From the NCBI RefSeq assembly GCF_000332115.1, contig NC_020156.1:3850633-3914632 (forward strand): a stretch of 64,000 nt of DNA. The letters run 5' to 3'. The notes beneath the pieces are model-generated. The model saw nothing but the letters and a program-made list of their open reading frames with translations, made no database searches and was not told where the DNA came from. Below, piece by piece: positions 1 to 8,056 of the stretch; positions within the stretch are counted from its first letter, which is position 1; the number at the start of each line of letters is the position of its first letter. A program made the position numbers and the translations under genes. This DNA is from Nonlabens dokdonensis DSW-6 (GTDB lineage: Bacteria > Bacteroidota > Bacteroidia > Flavobacteriales > Flavobacteriaceae).

Positions 1-1146
1 TGAGTCTGGATTATCAATTACAGAAAGTGGAATAGAAGAAGAGACTGAAAAATTATAAACATAAATCTTTCCATCAATAGCTAATTCCATTGTTGAATAG
101 TAAAAAACTAAATTACTGCCTGTTAGCGATAAAATAGGAGAAGGAAGACTATTAGCTGTCACAGTACTTAAATTATAACGTGCGATTTTTTCTTCAGACG
201 AGATAAATGATCCATTCATATGTTGTACAAATGCGCCATATAAGTATAGGTAATTACTGTTTGAACTAAATTCCATACGTAACGTACTAAAGATTTCGTT
301 TGTATTAATTGAGGTGCGGTGTAATAAAATTTCATTAGAAATTAAACCAGTGCTAGAGTCAAAATCATATACTAAAAGATCCTGTTCAAATGTATTATTA
401 GCTCCTGAATAATCATTTATTGCAAGTTTTTTACCATCTGGTGAGATACTTATTTTATTGCGATTTTCAGCCCTATTGAAAGGAAATATTTGTTTAGTTA
501 AAACTGGCGTATTATTAATCCCAGAAGAATCGATAAAGAATGTTTTAATATGATTTGTGAATTGATCCACTAAAATTAATATAACATCAATACCATTTGC
601 TCCAAATACCGCTTCTAATTCTCCATTAAATTCATTTATTAATAGTATATTTTTTACTGATGTCACATCACCTAATCCACCGTTTAAGGACATATCGATA
701 ACACTGTAAGATAATTTTAGGCTACTAGCGTGTACTGGGCCGTGTGGATAAAACACGTAAAATAAATCACTATTCCCTGGATGCGGTACAATCAAACTTT
801 TGATCGTATCATGATGCAGAACGCCGCCTGGGTTACTAACATGAAATAGACCAAGAACGTCGCCATTAGGCATTTGTTGATGGTTAGAGTTATAAACAGC
901 TCCATTTAAATGATAAAATAATAAATTACCAGCAGCATCTGACATCGTAGATTGTAGCACCCATTTATAATCAAGCATGTTGCCTAAATCTTGTGTATAA
1001 TCATAAGTATCAATTGATGATTCTGTAAACTTATAGCCTTTATTTGCTGTATGTAACCAGTGCGACGCCTCTAACTGGGCAGTTAATGTATGAGATACCA
1101 ATACAAACAAACAGGTGAGATAAAACTTGATGTAATTTTTTATCAT
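1..1146 (-). CDS. Secreted protein, T9SS type-B-associated style, truncated by window edge
   Basis: A reading frame opens with ATG at 1144-1146 on the minus strand and stays open for about 382 codons to the left edge, so the C-terminus lies outside the window. It begins with a signal peptide (MIKNYIKFYLTCLFVLVSHT, then LTAQ, with cleavage likely after TAQ). The segment with AAGNLLFYHLNGAVYNSNHQ followed by QMPNG and SLIVPHPGNSDLFYVFYP matches, from memory, the start of large flavobacterial proteins that end in a T9SS type B or gliding-associated sorting domain. Those read 'GNLLFYTDG..VYN..H..MPNG...SLIVP.PG...YYIF'. Later SPDGKKLAI and NYLYLYGAF fit a WD40-like beta-propeller. The sorting domain itself cannot be seen here. 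Confidence 0.82.
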   Translation of the reverse strand, partial: MIKNYIKFYLTCLFVLVSHTLTAQLEASHWLHTANKGYKFTESSIDTYDYTQDLGNMLDYKWVLQSTMSDAAGNLLFYHLNGAVYNSNHQQMPNGDVLGLFHVSNPGGVLHHDTIKSLIVPHPGNSDLFYVFYPHGPVHASSLKLSYSVIDMSLNGGLGDVTSVKNILLINEFNGELEAVFGANGIDVILILVDQFTNHIKTFFIDSSGINNTPVLTKQIFPFNRAENRNKISISPDGKKLAINDYSGANNTFEQDLLVYDFDSSTGLISNEILLHRTSINTNEIFSTLRMEFSSNSNYLYLYGAFVQHMNGSFISSEEKIARYNLSTVTANSLPSPILSLTGSNLVFYYSTMELAIDGKIYVYNFSVSSSIPLSVIDNPDS

Positions 1147-1519
1147 ATTACGTGATTAATTTCGCTTAAATTTTAATGCAATTCATAAAGAAGAGCATTA
1201 TTTTGTTTTTTTATAGGAGTAAAAATTTATATCATAGATGTTCGATTAGTATTTTGTATGCATCTACTTACTCAAATCTACATTATTTCAATGAAGATTC
1301 CTACATATCCATTAGAGATTCATTCTCAAATATGTTGATTTGCGCAAGTATGAATCAATATGTGTTAGCTCAACAGCTTCCCAACATTATTCTCTAGGGA
1401 ATTGAGATAAAAATGATGATTATGTTAGCACTTTTACAAATACAAGGAGAAACCATAGAATAAAATAGTTGAAACAAATTCCACACCATCCATCTTTTAC
1501 CTTTTTCAACTACCACTTT
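1147..1519. other. Intergenic stretch, no convincing gene
   Basis: This is 373 bases of AT-rich sequence between the start of the left-edge gene and the 3' end of ndh. It should hold the promoter of the left-edge gene, but I see no clear TAnnTTTG box at a suitable distance. A 73-codon plus-strand frame (1176-1397) is present but has low-complexity composition and no recognisable domain, so I do not call it a gene. Confidence 0.5.
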
Positions 1520-2794
1520 TCACTTCCTCTTATAAGGTCTTATAATCAGTCGAGCTGCCCGATCATAGTTGAAATAGTTATAAATCCAGTTTAGAAAAAC
1601 CACTAATCTATTTCTCACACCTACTAAGAAATACAAATGAACTCCTAACCACGAGATCCAAGCAAGAAAACCACCTAGCGTGTAAGACTTTATATCTGCA
1701 ACAGCTCTATTTCTTCCTATGGTAGCCATACTTCCTTTATCAAAGTAGCTAAATTCTTTAAGAGGCTTGTTTTCTAGAAGTCTTTTGAAGTTTTGGATCA
1801 ATAATTTGCCCTGTTGTATCGCTGGTTGTGCTACTTGAGGATGACCGTCTGGAAACTCTGGAGTTTTCATAAGCGCAATATCTCCTATAGCAAATAAATC
1901 TTGATAACCTTCTACTCGATTCATTCTATCTACTAGAAGACGCTGTGATTTTTGATCCACACTTTCTTTACGTATTCCTGCTACTGGACTACCTATTACT
2001 CCAGCACTCCATATAAAAGTGAGTGCCTCGATTTTAAAATCAGTATTAGTAATAACGGTATCATCTATGTAATCTGTAACCATTACATTAAGATGTACGT
2101 TTACTCCTAACTCTTTCAAATATTTTTCGGCTTTTTGAGAAGCTTTTTCACTCATACTTACGAGAACTCGATCTGATCCGTCAAGAAGATGAATTTCCAT
2201 ATGATCTGGATTGAGGTCTGGATAGTCGTTAGGTAACACCCCATTTTTAAACTCGGCAAATGCTCCGGCAAGTTCTGCTCCTGTAGGACCAGCTCCAGAA
2301 AGTACGATGCGCATTAACTTTTTTTGTTCTTCTACATCGCTGGTAAGCGTGGCTTTCTCAAGGTTTTGAAGCATGTAACTTCTTATGTTCAACGCTTGAG
2401 GAACGCTTTTCATTTTTAAAGAAGCTTTTTCCAAATCTTCATTGCCAAAAAAGTTAGTTTTAGTTCCTGTTGCAAGAACTAAATAATCATAAGTCACTTC
2501 ACCTATTGATGTTTTTAGCTTTTTTAATACTGGTTCAACAGACTCTACTTCAGCCAGGCGAAATATAAAATTATTACGTTCTTCTACCAGACCGCGTAAA
2601 GGAAATGCAATAGAATCTGGTTCTAAACCACTTGTTGCTACCTGATACATCAATGGCTGAAAATTATGATAGTTATGACGATCTATAAGTACGACTTGAT
2701 ATTTTTGATTGGTAAGCTTTCGCGAAAGCGTGATACCACCAAAGCCACCGCCCACAATTATTACTCTAGTTAGGTCAGACTGCGGTATGTTCAT
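1520..2794 (-). CDS. ndh: Type II NADH:quinone oxidoreductase
   Basis: This is a single-subunit, non-proton-pumping NADH dehydrogenase that feeds electrons from NADH to the quinone pool at the inner face of the membrane. The sequence shows an N-terminal FAD-binding GGGFGG about 15 residues from the start, then LVLATGT, a second Rossmann motif LSGAGPTGAELAGAF for NADH, and LFAIGDIA for the FAD pyrophosphate. A hydrophobic C-terminal segment (FLAWISWLGVHLYFLVGVR) is the expected membrane anchor. I chose the ATG at 2794 (MNIPQSDL) over an in-frame TTG at 2833 because a TATATTTG box (2810-2817) lies just upstream of the ATG. A copy of the genome palindrome encodes LSRK just after the first FAD motif. 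Confidence 0.92.
   Translation of the reverse strand: MNIPQSDLTRVIIVGGGFGGITLSRKLTNQKYQVVLIDRHNYHNFQPLMYQVATSGLEPDSIAFPLRGLVEERNNFIFRLAEVESVEPVLKKLKTSIGEVTYDYLVLATGTKTNFFGNEDLEKASLKMKSVPQALNIRSYMLQNLEKATLTSDVEEQKKLMRIVLSGAGPTGAELAGAFAEFKNGVLPNDYPDLNPDHMEIHLLDGSDRVLVSMSEKASQKAEKYLKELGVNVHLNVMVTDYIDDTVITNTDFKIEALTFIWSAGVIGSPVAGIRKESVDQKSQRLLVDRMNRVEGYQDLFAIGDIALMKTPEFPDGHPQVAQPAIQQGKLLIQNFKRLLENKPLKEFSYFDKGSMATIGRNRAVADIKSYTLGGFLAWISWLGVHLYFLVGVRNRLVVFLNWIYNYFNYDRAARLIIRPYKRK
2716..2729. repeat. Palindrome copy 1 (GCTTTCGCGAAAGC), in ndh
   Basis: Exact 14-base palindrome; the outer pair is A/G rather than C/G. It is read as LSRK in the second helix of the FAD-binding fold. Confidence 0.95.
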
Positions 2795-2809
2795 TGGATT
2801 TGCTTTTAA

Positions 2810-2817
2810 CAAATATA
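2810..2817 (-). promoter_or_regulatory. Probable -7 box (TATATTTG) of ndh
   Basis: Matches the Bacteroidota consensus TAnnTTTG. It would start transcription roughly 10 bases before the ATG at 2794. No good -33 TTG is visible at the usual distance. Confidence 0.45.
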
Positions 2818-2917
2818 AATTTAACACCACCAATTATCGAGTAGTTAACAATCTTTTCTAAGTTGTGTAACGTTTTTATAAAACGAATGACTTATCGATT
2901 AACCATACCATTAAAAA

Positions 2918-3412
2918 GTGAGTAAAAAACTCGAAGCAGAATTTGTAAAACAGTTAAACGAGAATCAGAATATAGTCCATAAAATATGCCGACTATATAC
3001 TAACGATCAACATGCACACAATGATTTATTTCAAGAAGTGACTGTGCAGCTATGGCGAGCGTATCCTAAATTTAGAGGAGATTCAAAATTTAGCACATGG
3101 ATGTATAGGGTTGCTTTAAACACAGCGATTACCTTATACCGCAAATCAAAGAGGCGAGTAAAAACTCAGGATTATGATTCTGTTCAATTCAAGATTGAGG
3201 ACCAGCAAGAAGATGATGAGCAAATGGAACAGCTTACATTACTCTATGGTGCTGTTAAACAACTTAACGATATAGAAAAAGCACTTGTCTTTTTATATCT
3301 AGAGGACAAAAACTATAGAGAAATAGCAGAGACCATGGGTATTACAGAAGTAAATGCCCGAGTGAAGATGAACAGGATCAAAACGAAATTAACTAAAATT
3401 ATAAATCCATAA
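2918..3412 (+). CDS. ECF-family RNA polymerase sigma factor
   Basis: A sigma-70 family protein of 164 residues, the normal size for an extracytoplasmic-function sigma factor. Region 2 is clear (FQEVTVQLWRAYPKFRGDSK, then STWMYRVALNTAI) and so is region 4, a helix-turn-helix (LEDKNYREIAETMGITEVNA followed by RVKMNRIK). It begins with GTG (protein MSKKLEAEF). The next gene starts 4 bases after its stop and encodes a membrane protein, an arrangement that suggests a regulatory pair. A TGTAACGTTTTT tract about 46-52 bases upstream resembles ECF -35 boxes and may indicate autoregulation; this is inference. Target genes cannot be told from sequence. Confidence 0.9.
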   Translation: MSKKLEAEFVKQLNENQNIVHKICRLYTNDQHAHNDLFQEVTVQLWRAYPKFRGDSKFSTWMYRVALNTAITLYRKSKRRVKTQDYDSVQFKIEDQQEDDEQMEQLTLLYGAVKQLNDIEKALVFLYLEDKNYREIAETMGITEVNARVKMNRIKTKLTKIINP

Positions 3413-3416
3413 AATC

Positions 3417-4064
3417 ATGGATCAACTAGATATACTTAAAAAGAATTGGAAATCGCAAACTAGCGATACGCCACAATTTTCTACAGATCAATTAAAAGGA
3501 CTACTGGCCCATAAATCTACAGGAATCGTAAAATGGTTATTCATTATAGCGATGATTGAGTTTTTTGTATTTATATTTTTAGGAATAATATCCCATTTTT
3601 ATAATAAAAGCAGTGAGGTAGATGTCATAGGCTTGATGGGTGAACCGTTTTATTATGGAACTTCTATCGTACATTATGTAGTAATTATAGGGTTTATCTA
3701 TTTATTCTATAAGAACTATAAAAATATTTCGGTAGCGCAGCCTACTAGGTCGCTTATGAAAAATATTTTAAAAACTAGACGCACCATGAAGTGGTACATC
3801 TGGTATAATTTAGGTTATATCATGATAGTAGGAATGATAGCCATGACGCTAGTTATACCTAATGATCCACAAATCGTCGCGCTTATGAATAAGCCAGAAA
3901 TGGCTGGTCAGGAAACAGCTCTATATTTTCTATTTCTAGGTGTTTCTTTTGTAATATTTCTAGTGATATGCATTGTAATGTATTTGATCTACTTACTGAT
4001 TTATGGTATCCTATTAAATAAATTAAAACGCAACTATACAGAACTTAAAAGAATGGAAGTTTAA
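3417..4064 (+). CDS. Four-TM membrane protein paired with the ECF sigma factor
   Basis: A 215-residue protein with a short cytoplasmic N-terminus (MDQLDILKKNWKSQ) and four hydrophobic segments at roughly residues 38-62, 80-98, 127-147 and 170-200. It follows the sigma factor after 4 bases and is followed by a strong terminator, so the two form an operon. Similar flavobacterial proteins are sometimes labelled beta-carotene 15,15'-monooxygenase in databases, a name I do not trust here because no catalytic residues support it. An anti-sigma or sensor role is inferred only from the gene context. Confidence 0.75.
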   Translation: MDQLDILKKNWKSQTSDTPQFSTDQLKGLLAHKSTGIVKWLFIIAMIEFFVFIFLGIISHFYNKSSEVDVIGLMGEPFYYGTSIVHYVVIIGFIYLFYKNYKNISVAQPTRSLMKNILKTRRTMKWYIWYNLGYIMIVGMIAMTLVIPNDPQIVALMNKPEMAGQETALYFLFLGVSFVIFLVICIVMYLIYLLIYGILLNKLKRNYTELKRMEV

Positions 4065-4084
4065 TCATTTGCTTCATAAACACA

Positions 4085-4124
4085 AAAAATCCCTATTGTT
4101 ATAAATAAACTAATAGGGATTTTT
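4085..4124 (+). terminator. Rho-independent terminator of the sigma-factor operon
   Basis: Perfect 13-base stem, AAAAATCCCTATT (4085-4097) with AATAGGGATTTTT (4112-4124), and a 14-base loop, 21 bases after the stop at 4064. Being A-rich on one arm and T-rich on the other, it could work in both directions. Confidence 0.85.
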
Positions 4125-4166
4125 GTATTTAATAAGAGAGCAATTTCAACATGCCACTGAAACTAG

Positions 4167-4580
4167 TCATAACTCTCGTTTCAAAATAATAGAGTTTTCT
4201 TCGGTGAATTCGGTAGGTCGTTGATTATTAAAATCCACTGCAAAAAGCATCTCATTATCATTTATAAATTGAGCGATACAAAATTGTTTCTTTTGTTTAC
4301 CACTTTCTATTTTTGTCATTATTAGGACTACTTCAATGGGGTTTTTGTCTACATCTATTTTATAAGTTGCGTTGCCTTTTTCTCCTTTGAGAATGAATTC
4401 TTTACCTCCCATTATTTGATCACCTATTCGCAAGGTAACATAACCATCTTCATCAAATTCAATAAATCCTATCTGGCTGCCATCATTACCTTTCCATTTA
4501 CCAATAAATTGATCTTGTGCATTAACACTTGTAACAGATAGTAAGGGTATGATGATTAATAATAATAGAAACTCTTTCAT
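4167..4580 (-). CDS. Small exported protein, lipocalin-like pattern, function unknown
   Basis: A 137-residue protein with a signal peptide (MKEFLLLLIIIPLLSVTSV, NAQ; cleavage probably before DQFIGKW). The mature part of about 115 residues starts FIGKWKGNDGSQIGFIEFDE and is rich in alternating strand-like segments. The 'GKW..' opening followed by a beta-rich body is common to small lipocalin-like or DUF families in Bacteroidota, but I cannot name one. A TAATTTTG box lies 13 bases upstream. It probably acts in the periplasm or outside the cell. Confidence 0.75.
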   Translation of the reverse strand: MKEFLLLLIIIPLLSVTSVNAQDQFIGKWKGNDGSQIGFIEFDEDGYVTLRIGDQIMGGKEFILKGEKGNATYKIDVDKNPIEVVLIMTKIESGKQKKQFCIAQFINDNEMLFAVDFNNQRPTEFTEENSIILKREL

Positions 4581-4592
4581 TTTAATTCATTT

Positions 4593-4600
4593 CAAAATTA
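4593..4600 (-). promoter_or_regulatory. Possible -7 box (TAATTTTG) of the exported-protein gene
   Basis: Matches TAnnTTTG and ends 13 bases before the start codon at 4580; no -33 element is evident. Confidence 0.35.
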
Positions 4601-4617
4601 ATTTTAAAAATAAGCAT

Positions 4618-4647
4618 AAAAAATGCGCTCTAACGAGCGCATTTTTT
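4618..4647 (-). terminator. Rho-independent terminator of the beta-barrel gene
   Basis: Perfect 10-base stem AAATGCGCTC/GAGCGCATTT (4621-4630 with 4635-4644), four-base loop, flanked by A and T runs. It sits 25 bases beyond the stop of the minus-strand gene at 4672. Confidence 0.85.
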
Positions 4648-4671
4648 ATTAATCTAATAATGTATTTGCTA

Positions 4672-5259
4672 TTAAAACTTATAACCAACTGATAAATGAA
4701 CTGTACCTGGTAGTTGCGTTCTATCCTCTCCATCACTCACATTATCAATAATATCAGAGAAACCATAAGTAAGCGTTCCTTTCACGTATAAATTATACGC
4801 TCTCAAATCATAACCTAATCCTATCGTACCAGCAAAGTTTGTATTTACAGTGTTTTCTATCTCCGCATAGTCCGCATCATCAAGAGAAACATCTCCTTTA
4901 AGTAAAAAACCTATTTGTGGACCAAAGTGTACACTCAAATTTTTATAAGCATAATACTTGAATTGAAAAGGAATATTTATATACTGAAGTCTAACATCAG
5001 TATTAACGCCATTACTATCAAATTCTTCTCCTTCTATAGAGTATAATAAACTTGCTTCATAGGACCATTTCTCTGCAAACGGTAACTCAGCAACTCCTCC
5101 AAGATGAAAACCGAGTCTGGAGTCTCCAAAACCGTCACCACCAAGATTATCAATTTTTGAAAAGTTAACTCCACCTATAACCCCATAGGAAAAGTCTTGA
5201 GCTGTTACAGTAAAGCTTGCTAGAAATAAAGCAACTAAGGAAAAATAAATAGTTTTCAT
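4672..5259 (-). CDS. Outer-membrane beta-barrel protein, PorT-type fold
   Basis: A 195-residue protein with a signal peptide (MKTIYFSLVALFLASFTVTA, Q) followed by FSYGVIGGVNFSKIDN. That opening, with repeated amphipathic strands and a final aromatic residue (HLSVGYKF), is the hallmark of the 8-stranded 'outer membrane beta-barrel' (PorT-like) family that is common in Bacteroidota. Family members are mostly of unknown function; the T9SS protein PorT is one distant case, and I do not claim this is PorT. A TATATTTG box lies 24 bases upstream and a strong terminator follows, so it is a single-gene unit. Confidence 0.85.
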   Translation of the reverse strand: MKTIYFSLVALFLASFTVTAQDFSYGVIGGVNFSKIDNLGGDGFGDSRLGFHLGGVAELPFAEKWSYEASLLYSIEGEEFDSNGVNTDVRLQYINIPFQFKYYAYKNLSVHFGPQIGFLLKGDVSLDDADYAEIENTVNTNFAGTIGLGYDLRAYNLYVKGTLTYGFSDIIDNVSDGEDRTQLPGTVHLSVGYKF

Positions 5260-5282
5260 TTTTATGTTTTTGGTATAGATGT

Positions 5283-5290
5283 CAAATATA
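5283..5290 (-). promoter_or_regulatory. Possible -7 box (TATATTTG) of the beta-barrel gene
   Basis: Matches TAnnTTTG, 24 bases upstream of the start codon at 5259. Confidence 0.4.
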
Positions 5291-5394
5291 TAAAAATGCT
5301 TTTGTTTATTAGTTTTTTATTTTAATAGATATTGGAACTGCTTTTGAACTGATGAAGCGGCAATCAAATCAATGAATTAACTTATATCAACTAA

Positions 5395-6546
5395 TTATTT
5401 CAATCTCTTTTTTCTATTTGCTTCGTAATCGGTAAAAATCATTTCGCCTAATCCCTGAAGTCCTGTAAAAAATGCCTTTCCTTGATTTGCTTCGGTAAAA
5501 TTATCTACAAAACGCTGTAAATAGGGATCGTTTGCGATCATAAAAGTTGTAATAGGAATGTGTAACCTTCTGGCTTGAGTAGCCATGGTATAACATTTAT
5601 CTACGATGTATTCATCGAGACCATTTGAATTTTTATAATACGTCCCATCTTTTAAACGCAAGCAGCTAGGCTTACCGTCGGTAATCATAAAGATTTGCTT
5701 ATTGGTATTACGTTTTCTTCTTAAGATGTCCATTGCTAGTTGCAATCCAGCGACTGTATTTGTATGATAAGGACCTACTTTGAGGTAAGGAAGGTCAGCG
5801 ATTTTAATGGGCCAAGAATCATTACCAAAAACAATAATATCTAAAGTATCTTTAGGATATCGAGTTGTAATTAACTCTGCTAGCGCCATTGCTACTTTCT
5901 TTGCTGGTGTGATTCTATCTTCTCCATAAAGTATCATCGAGTGCGAGATATCAATCATTAAAACGGTGCTCATTTGAGCTTTAAATTGAGAATCTTCTAC
6001 AACAAGATCATCTTCCGTCAGGTTAAAATTACCCATTCCATGATTGATTTGAGCGTTGCGAAAACTCTCTGTCATTGAGATACGGTCTAAGCCATCACCA
6101 AATCTATATGGACGGTAATCACCGCTATGCTCATCTCCTTGTCCTAGATTACCTGTTTTATGATTACCGCTAGCACCTTTGCGCATGTTCCCAAAAATCT
6201 GGTCTAGTGCATGTTTACGAAGTAATTGCTCCGTTTTGGCAGTAATAGAAAATCGTCCAGGTCTATCTCCATCACCTTCGTCACCTTCTTGATTCTCATC
6301 ATTAGGATCAAACTCTTCTCTTATATAACCTCGAGCTTTTAAATCCTCGATAAAGTCGTCTATAGTATATTCGGGAGTGGTCAGTTTATATTCTTTATCT
6401 AGTTCTCGCAACCAATTAATTGCTTCGTCAAAATCACCAGACGTATGTGTTATAATCTCTTTAAAAATTTCAAAGAGTTTATCAAAAGGATCTTTTTCTT
6501 CTGGATTATAAAATTCAAACTTAAAACCTAATCTTTCTTGTGCCAT
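5395..6546 (-). CDS. VWA-domain protein with intact MIDAS
   Basis: A soluble 383-residue protein with a von Willebrand factor type A domain in its second half. The metal-ion-dependent adhesion site is complete in outline: DISHS at residues 199-203, a later T in HTNTVAG, and MITDGKPS. There is no signal peptide or membrane segment. The acidic linker at about residues 79-95 (DPNDENQEGDEGDGD) separates a helical N-terminal part. Proteins of this layout often work with an AAA+ (MoxR-like) ATPase, but none is adjacent here, so the partner and role are unknown. It is divergent from ppa. Confidence 0.82.
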   Translation of the reverse strand: MAQERLGFKFEFYNPEEKDPFDKLFEIFKEIITHTSGDFDEAINWLRELDKEYKLTTPEYTIDDFIEDLKARGYIREEFDPNDENQEGDEGDGDRPGRFSITAKTEQLLRKHALDQIFGNMRKGASGNHKTGNLGQGDEHSGDYRPYRFGDGLDRISMTESFRNAQINHGMGNFNLTEDDLVVEDSQFKAQMSTVLMIDISHSMILYGEDRITPAKKVAMALAELITTRYPKDTLDIIVFGNDSWPIKIADLPYLKVGPYHTNTVAGLQLAMDILRRKRNTNKQIFMITDGKPSCLRLKDGTYYKNSNGLDEYIVDKCYTMATQARRLHIPITTFMIANDPYLQRFVDNFTEANQGKAFFTGLQGLGEMIFTDYEANRKKRLK

Positions 6547-6670
6547 GATTTAAAAATAATTTACAAAAGCTTGATCACAGTCCTTATTTGCACATTTAAC
6601 ATTGGTTTGTGTTTATAAAGAGCTCTTTTGAGAGTGGAGATGGATTCTTTACCATAAGTTAATGCTGTTT

Positions 6671-6686
6671 CGCTTTCGCGAAAGCG
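6671..6686. repeat. Palindrome copy 2 (CGCTTTCGCGAAAGCG), upstream of ppa
   Basis: Exact 16-base palindrome in the VWA/ppa intergenic region. It ends 10 bases before the TATTTTTG box of ppa, so it covers the place where a -33 element should be. Confidence 0.95.
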
Positions 6687-6696
6687 GAATAGAAGT

Positions 6697-6704
6697 TATT
6701 TTTG
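6697..6704 (+). promoter_or_regulatory. Probable -7 box (TATTTTTG) of ppa
   Basis: Matches TAnnTTTG, 23 bases upstream of the ATG at 6728. The only TTT-like -33 candidate at the right spacing is the TTTC inside palindrome copy 2. Confidence 0.5.
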
Positions 6705-6727
6705 CAGCCGCGTAAAAAACAACGAAG

Positions 6728-7264
6728 ATGAATAAACATGCTTGGCACGATGTAAGTTATGGAGCAGATGCTCCAGGTCATGTAACTGGAATAATTGAAA
6801 TCCCTAAAAATACGAGAGCAAAATATGAATTAGATAAAGAATCTGGAATGCTTATTCTAGATAGAGTTATCTATTCTTCTATGTATTACCCCACAAATTA
6901 TGGTTTTATTCCTCAAACATATTGTGATGATCAAGATCCACTAGATATACTTGTTCTTTCACAAATTGAGATTGTTCCGATGTGCCTGGTAGAAGCTAAA
7001 GTTATAGGTGTAATGCAAATGCTAGATGGTGGTGAAATGGACGATAAAATCATCGCTGTAGCTGCAAATGATATGTCTGTAGCGCACTTTAACGATGTGA
7101 GCGAGCTCCCAGAATACTGGAAAAAGGAAATGCGTAATTTCTTTCAAGACTATAAAAAATTAGAAAATAAGACCGTAGAAGTTGAAGAATTTCAAGGTCG
7201 TGATAAAGCTCTTACAATAGTGAATCAAGCGATTGAGGACTATAAAAAAGAATTTGGTAAATAA
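6728..7264 (+). CDS. ppa: Inorganic pyrophosphatase (family I)
   Basis: Hydrolyses pyrophosphate to phosphate in the cytoplasm, pulling biosynthetic reactions forward. The 178-residue length fits bacterial family I enzymes. Signature residues are present: the acidic metal-binding motif [22 protein letters not shown] with the substrate-binding Lys and Arg, and [11 protein letters not shown]. It is a monocistronic gene with its own promoter-like box and a perfect terminator. Confidence 0.95.
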   Translation: MNKHAWHDVSYGADAPGHVTGIIEIPKNTRAKYELDKESGMLILDRVIYSSMYYPTNYGFIPQTYCDDQDPLDILVLSQIEIVPMCLVEAKVIGVMQMLDGGEMDDKIIAVAANDMSVAHFNDVSELPEYWKKEMRNFFQDYKKLENKTVEVEEFQGRDKALTIVNQAIEDYKKEFGK

Positions 7265-7304
7265 TCATTGAACCACTTATTTGTAGTTCATATTTTATAA
7301 AATC

Positions 7305-7337
7305 AACTGGTTCATTTTTCAAATGAACCAGTTTTTT
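7305..7337 (+). terminator. Rho-independent terminator of ppa
   Basis: Perfect 13-base stem AACTGGTTCATTT (7305-7317) with AAATGAACCAGTT (7321-7333), then a T run, 40 bases after the ppa stop. Confidence 0.88.
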
Positions 7338-7435
7338 ATTGGCTAATTTTTGAACTCTAATAAATTGTTAATTTTAAATTAACTGAATCTGAATCTAGCA
7401 TCCAGTGTTTATCTTTATTACTAAATTTTATTCAT

Positions 7436-8041
7436 ATGATTAATCATAAAATTAAGTGGTCCATAGGTTTATTATTAGTAGTTGCTTTGATAGTCGCAAC
7501 TAATTTTATAGATAGAAACAACTACCAGCGCATACAAGACTCCGTTGCTTCCATTTATGAAGATCGATTAATTGCTAAAGATTATTTATTTGACATTCAA
7601 TTAGAAATTCATCAAAAAGAGCTTTTACTCGCTCAAGGAAATGACTCTTTATATATAACTCAACAAACTGCTTCGCAAGAAAAAATTTCAAACTTAGTTG
7701 ATGGGTTTTCTAAGACGAAGCTTACGAGAGAAGAAAAACGTGTTTTTGATGATTTTGAAAAAGAAATCGCTTCACTATTTGCATTGGAAACTGCTTACTC
7801 TACAAATGCAGAAAACCTTCAGGGATCTACTCGATTGAGTAGTCAAATAGATAAAATAGATTACAACCTGCATCAACTTGCAGATATTCAAATCACCGAA
7901 GGTAAGAGGCAAATGCAAGTTGGTAAAAAAGCAATGGAATCTGTTGACTTACTGACTCAATTAGAAATATGGATCGTTGTAATTATTGCGATAATCATCC
8001 AAATTGTAATCCTATACAGTCCAAAACCTAAAGAAGATTAA
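7436..8041 (+). CDS. Membrane protein with a four-helix-bundle sensor domain only
   Basis: A 201-residue protein: membrane segment at about residues 7-24 (WSIGLLLVVALIVATNF), a long helical extracytoplasmic region of about 145 residues, and a second membrane segment at about 175-195 (IWIVVIIAIIIQIVILY) with a short cytoplasmic tail (SPKPKED). The layout and helical heptads match the '4HB_MCP' ligand-binding domain of chemoreceptors, but there is no HAMP, signalling or kinase domain. It might sense a small molecule and pass the signal through a partner, or be a structural remnant; the sequence does not say. No terminator or cognate partner is visible. Confidence 0.7.
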   Translation: MINHKIKWSIGLLLVVALIVATNFIDRNNYQRIQDSVASIYEDRLIAKDYLFDIQLEIHQKELLLAQGNDSLYITQQTASQEKISNLVDGFSKTKLTREEKRVFDDFEKEIASLFALETAYSTNAENLQGSTRLSSQIDKIDYNLHQLADIQITEGKRQMQVGKKAMESVDLLTQLEIWIVVIIAIIIQIVILYSPKPKED

Positions 8042-8056
8042 AGGTTTTTTACTATG

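Noticed and set aside
1176..1397. 73-codon plus-strand frame in the left intergenic region
   Set aside because: AT-rich low-complexity protein, no domain, no clear ribosome-binding or promoter signal.
3417..4064. Beta-carotene 15,15'-monooxygenase as the name for the sigma-factor partner
   Set aside because: Homologues may carry this label, but the protein is a short four-TM protein with no iron-binding histidine pattern visible.
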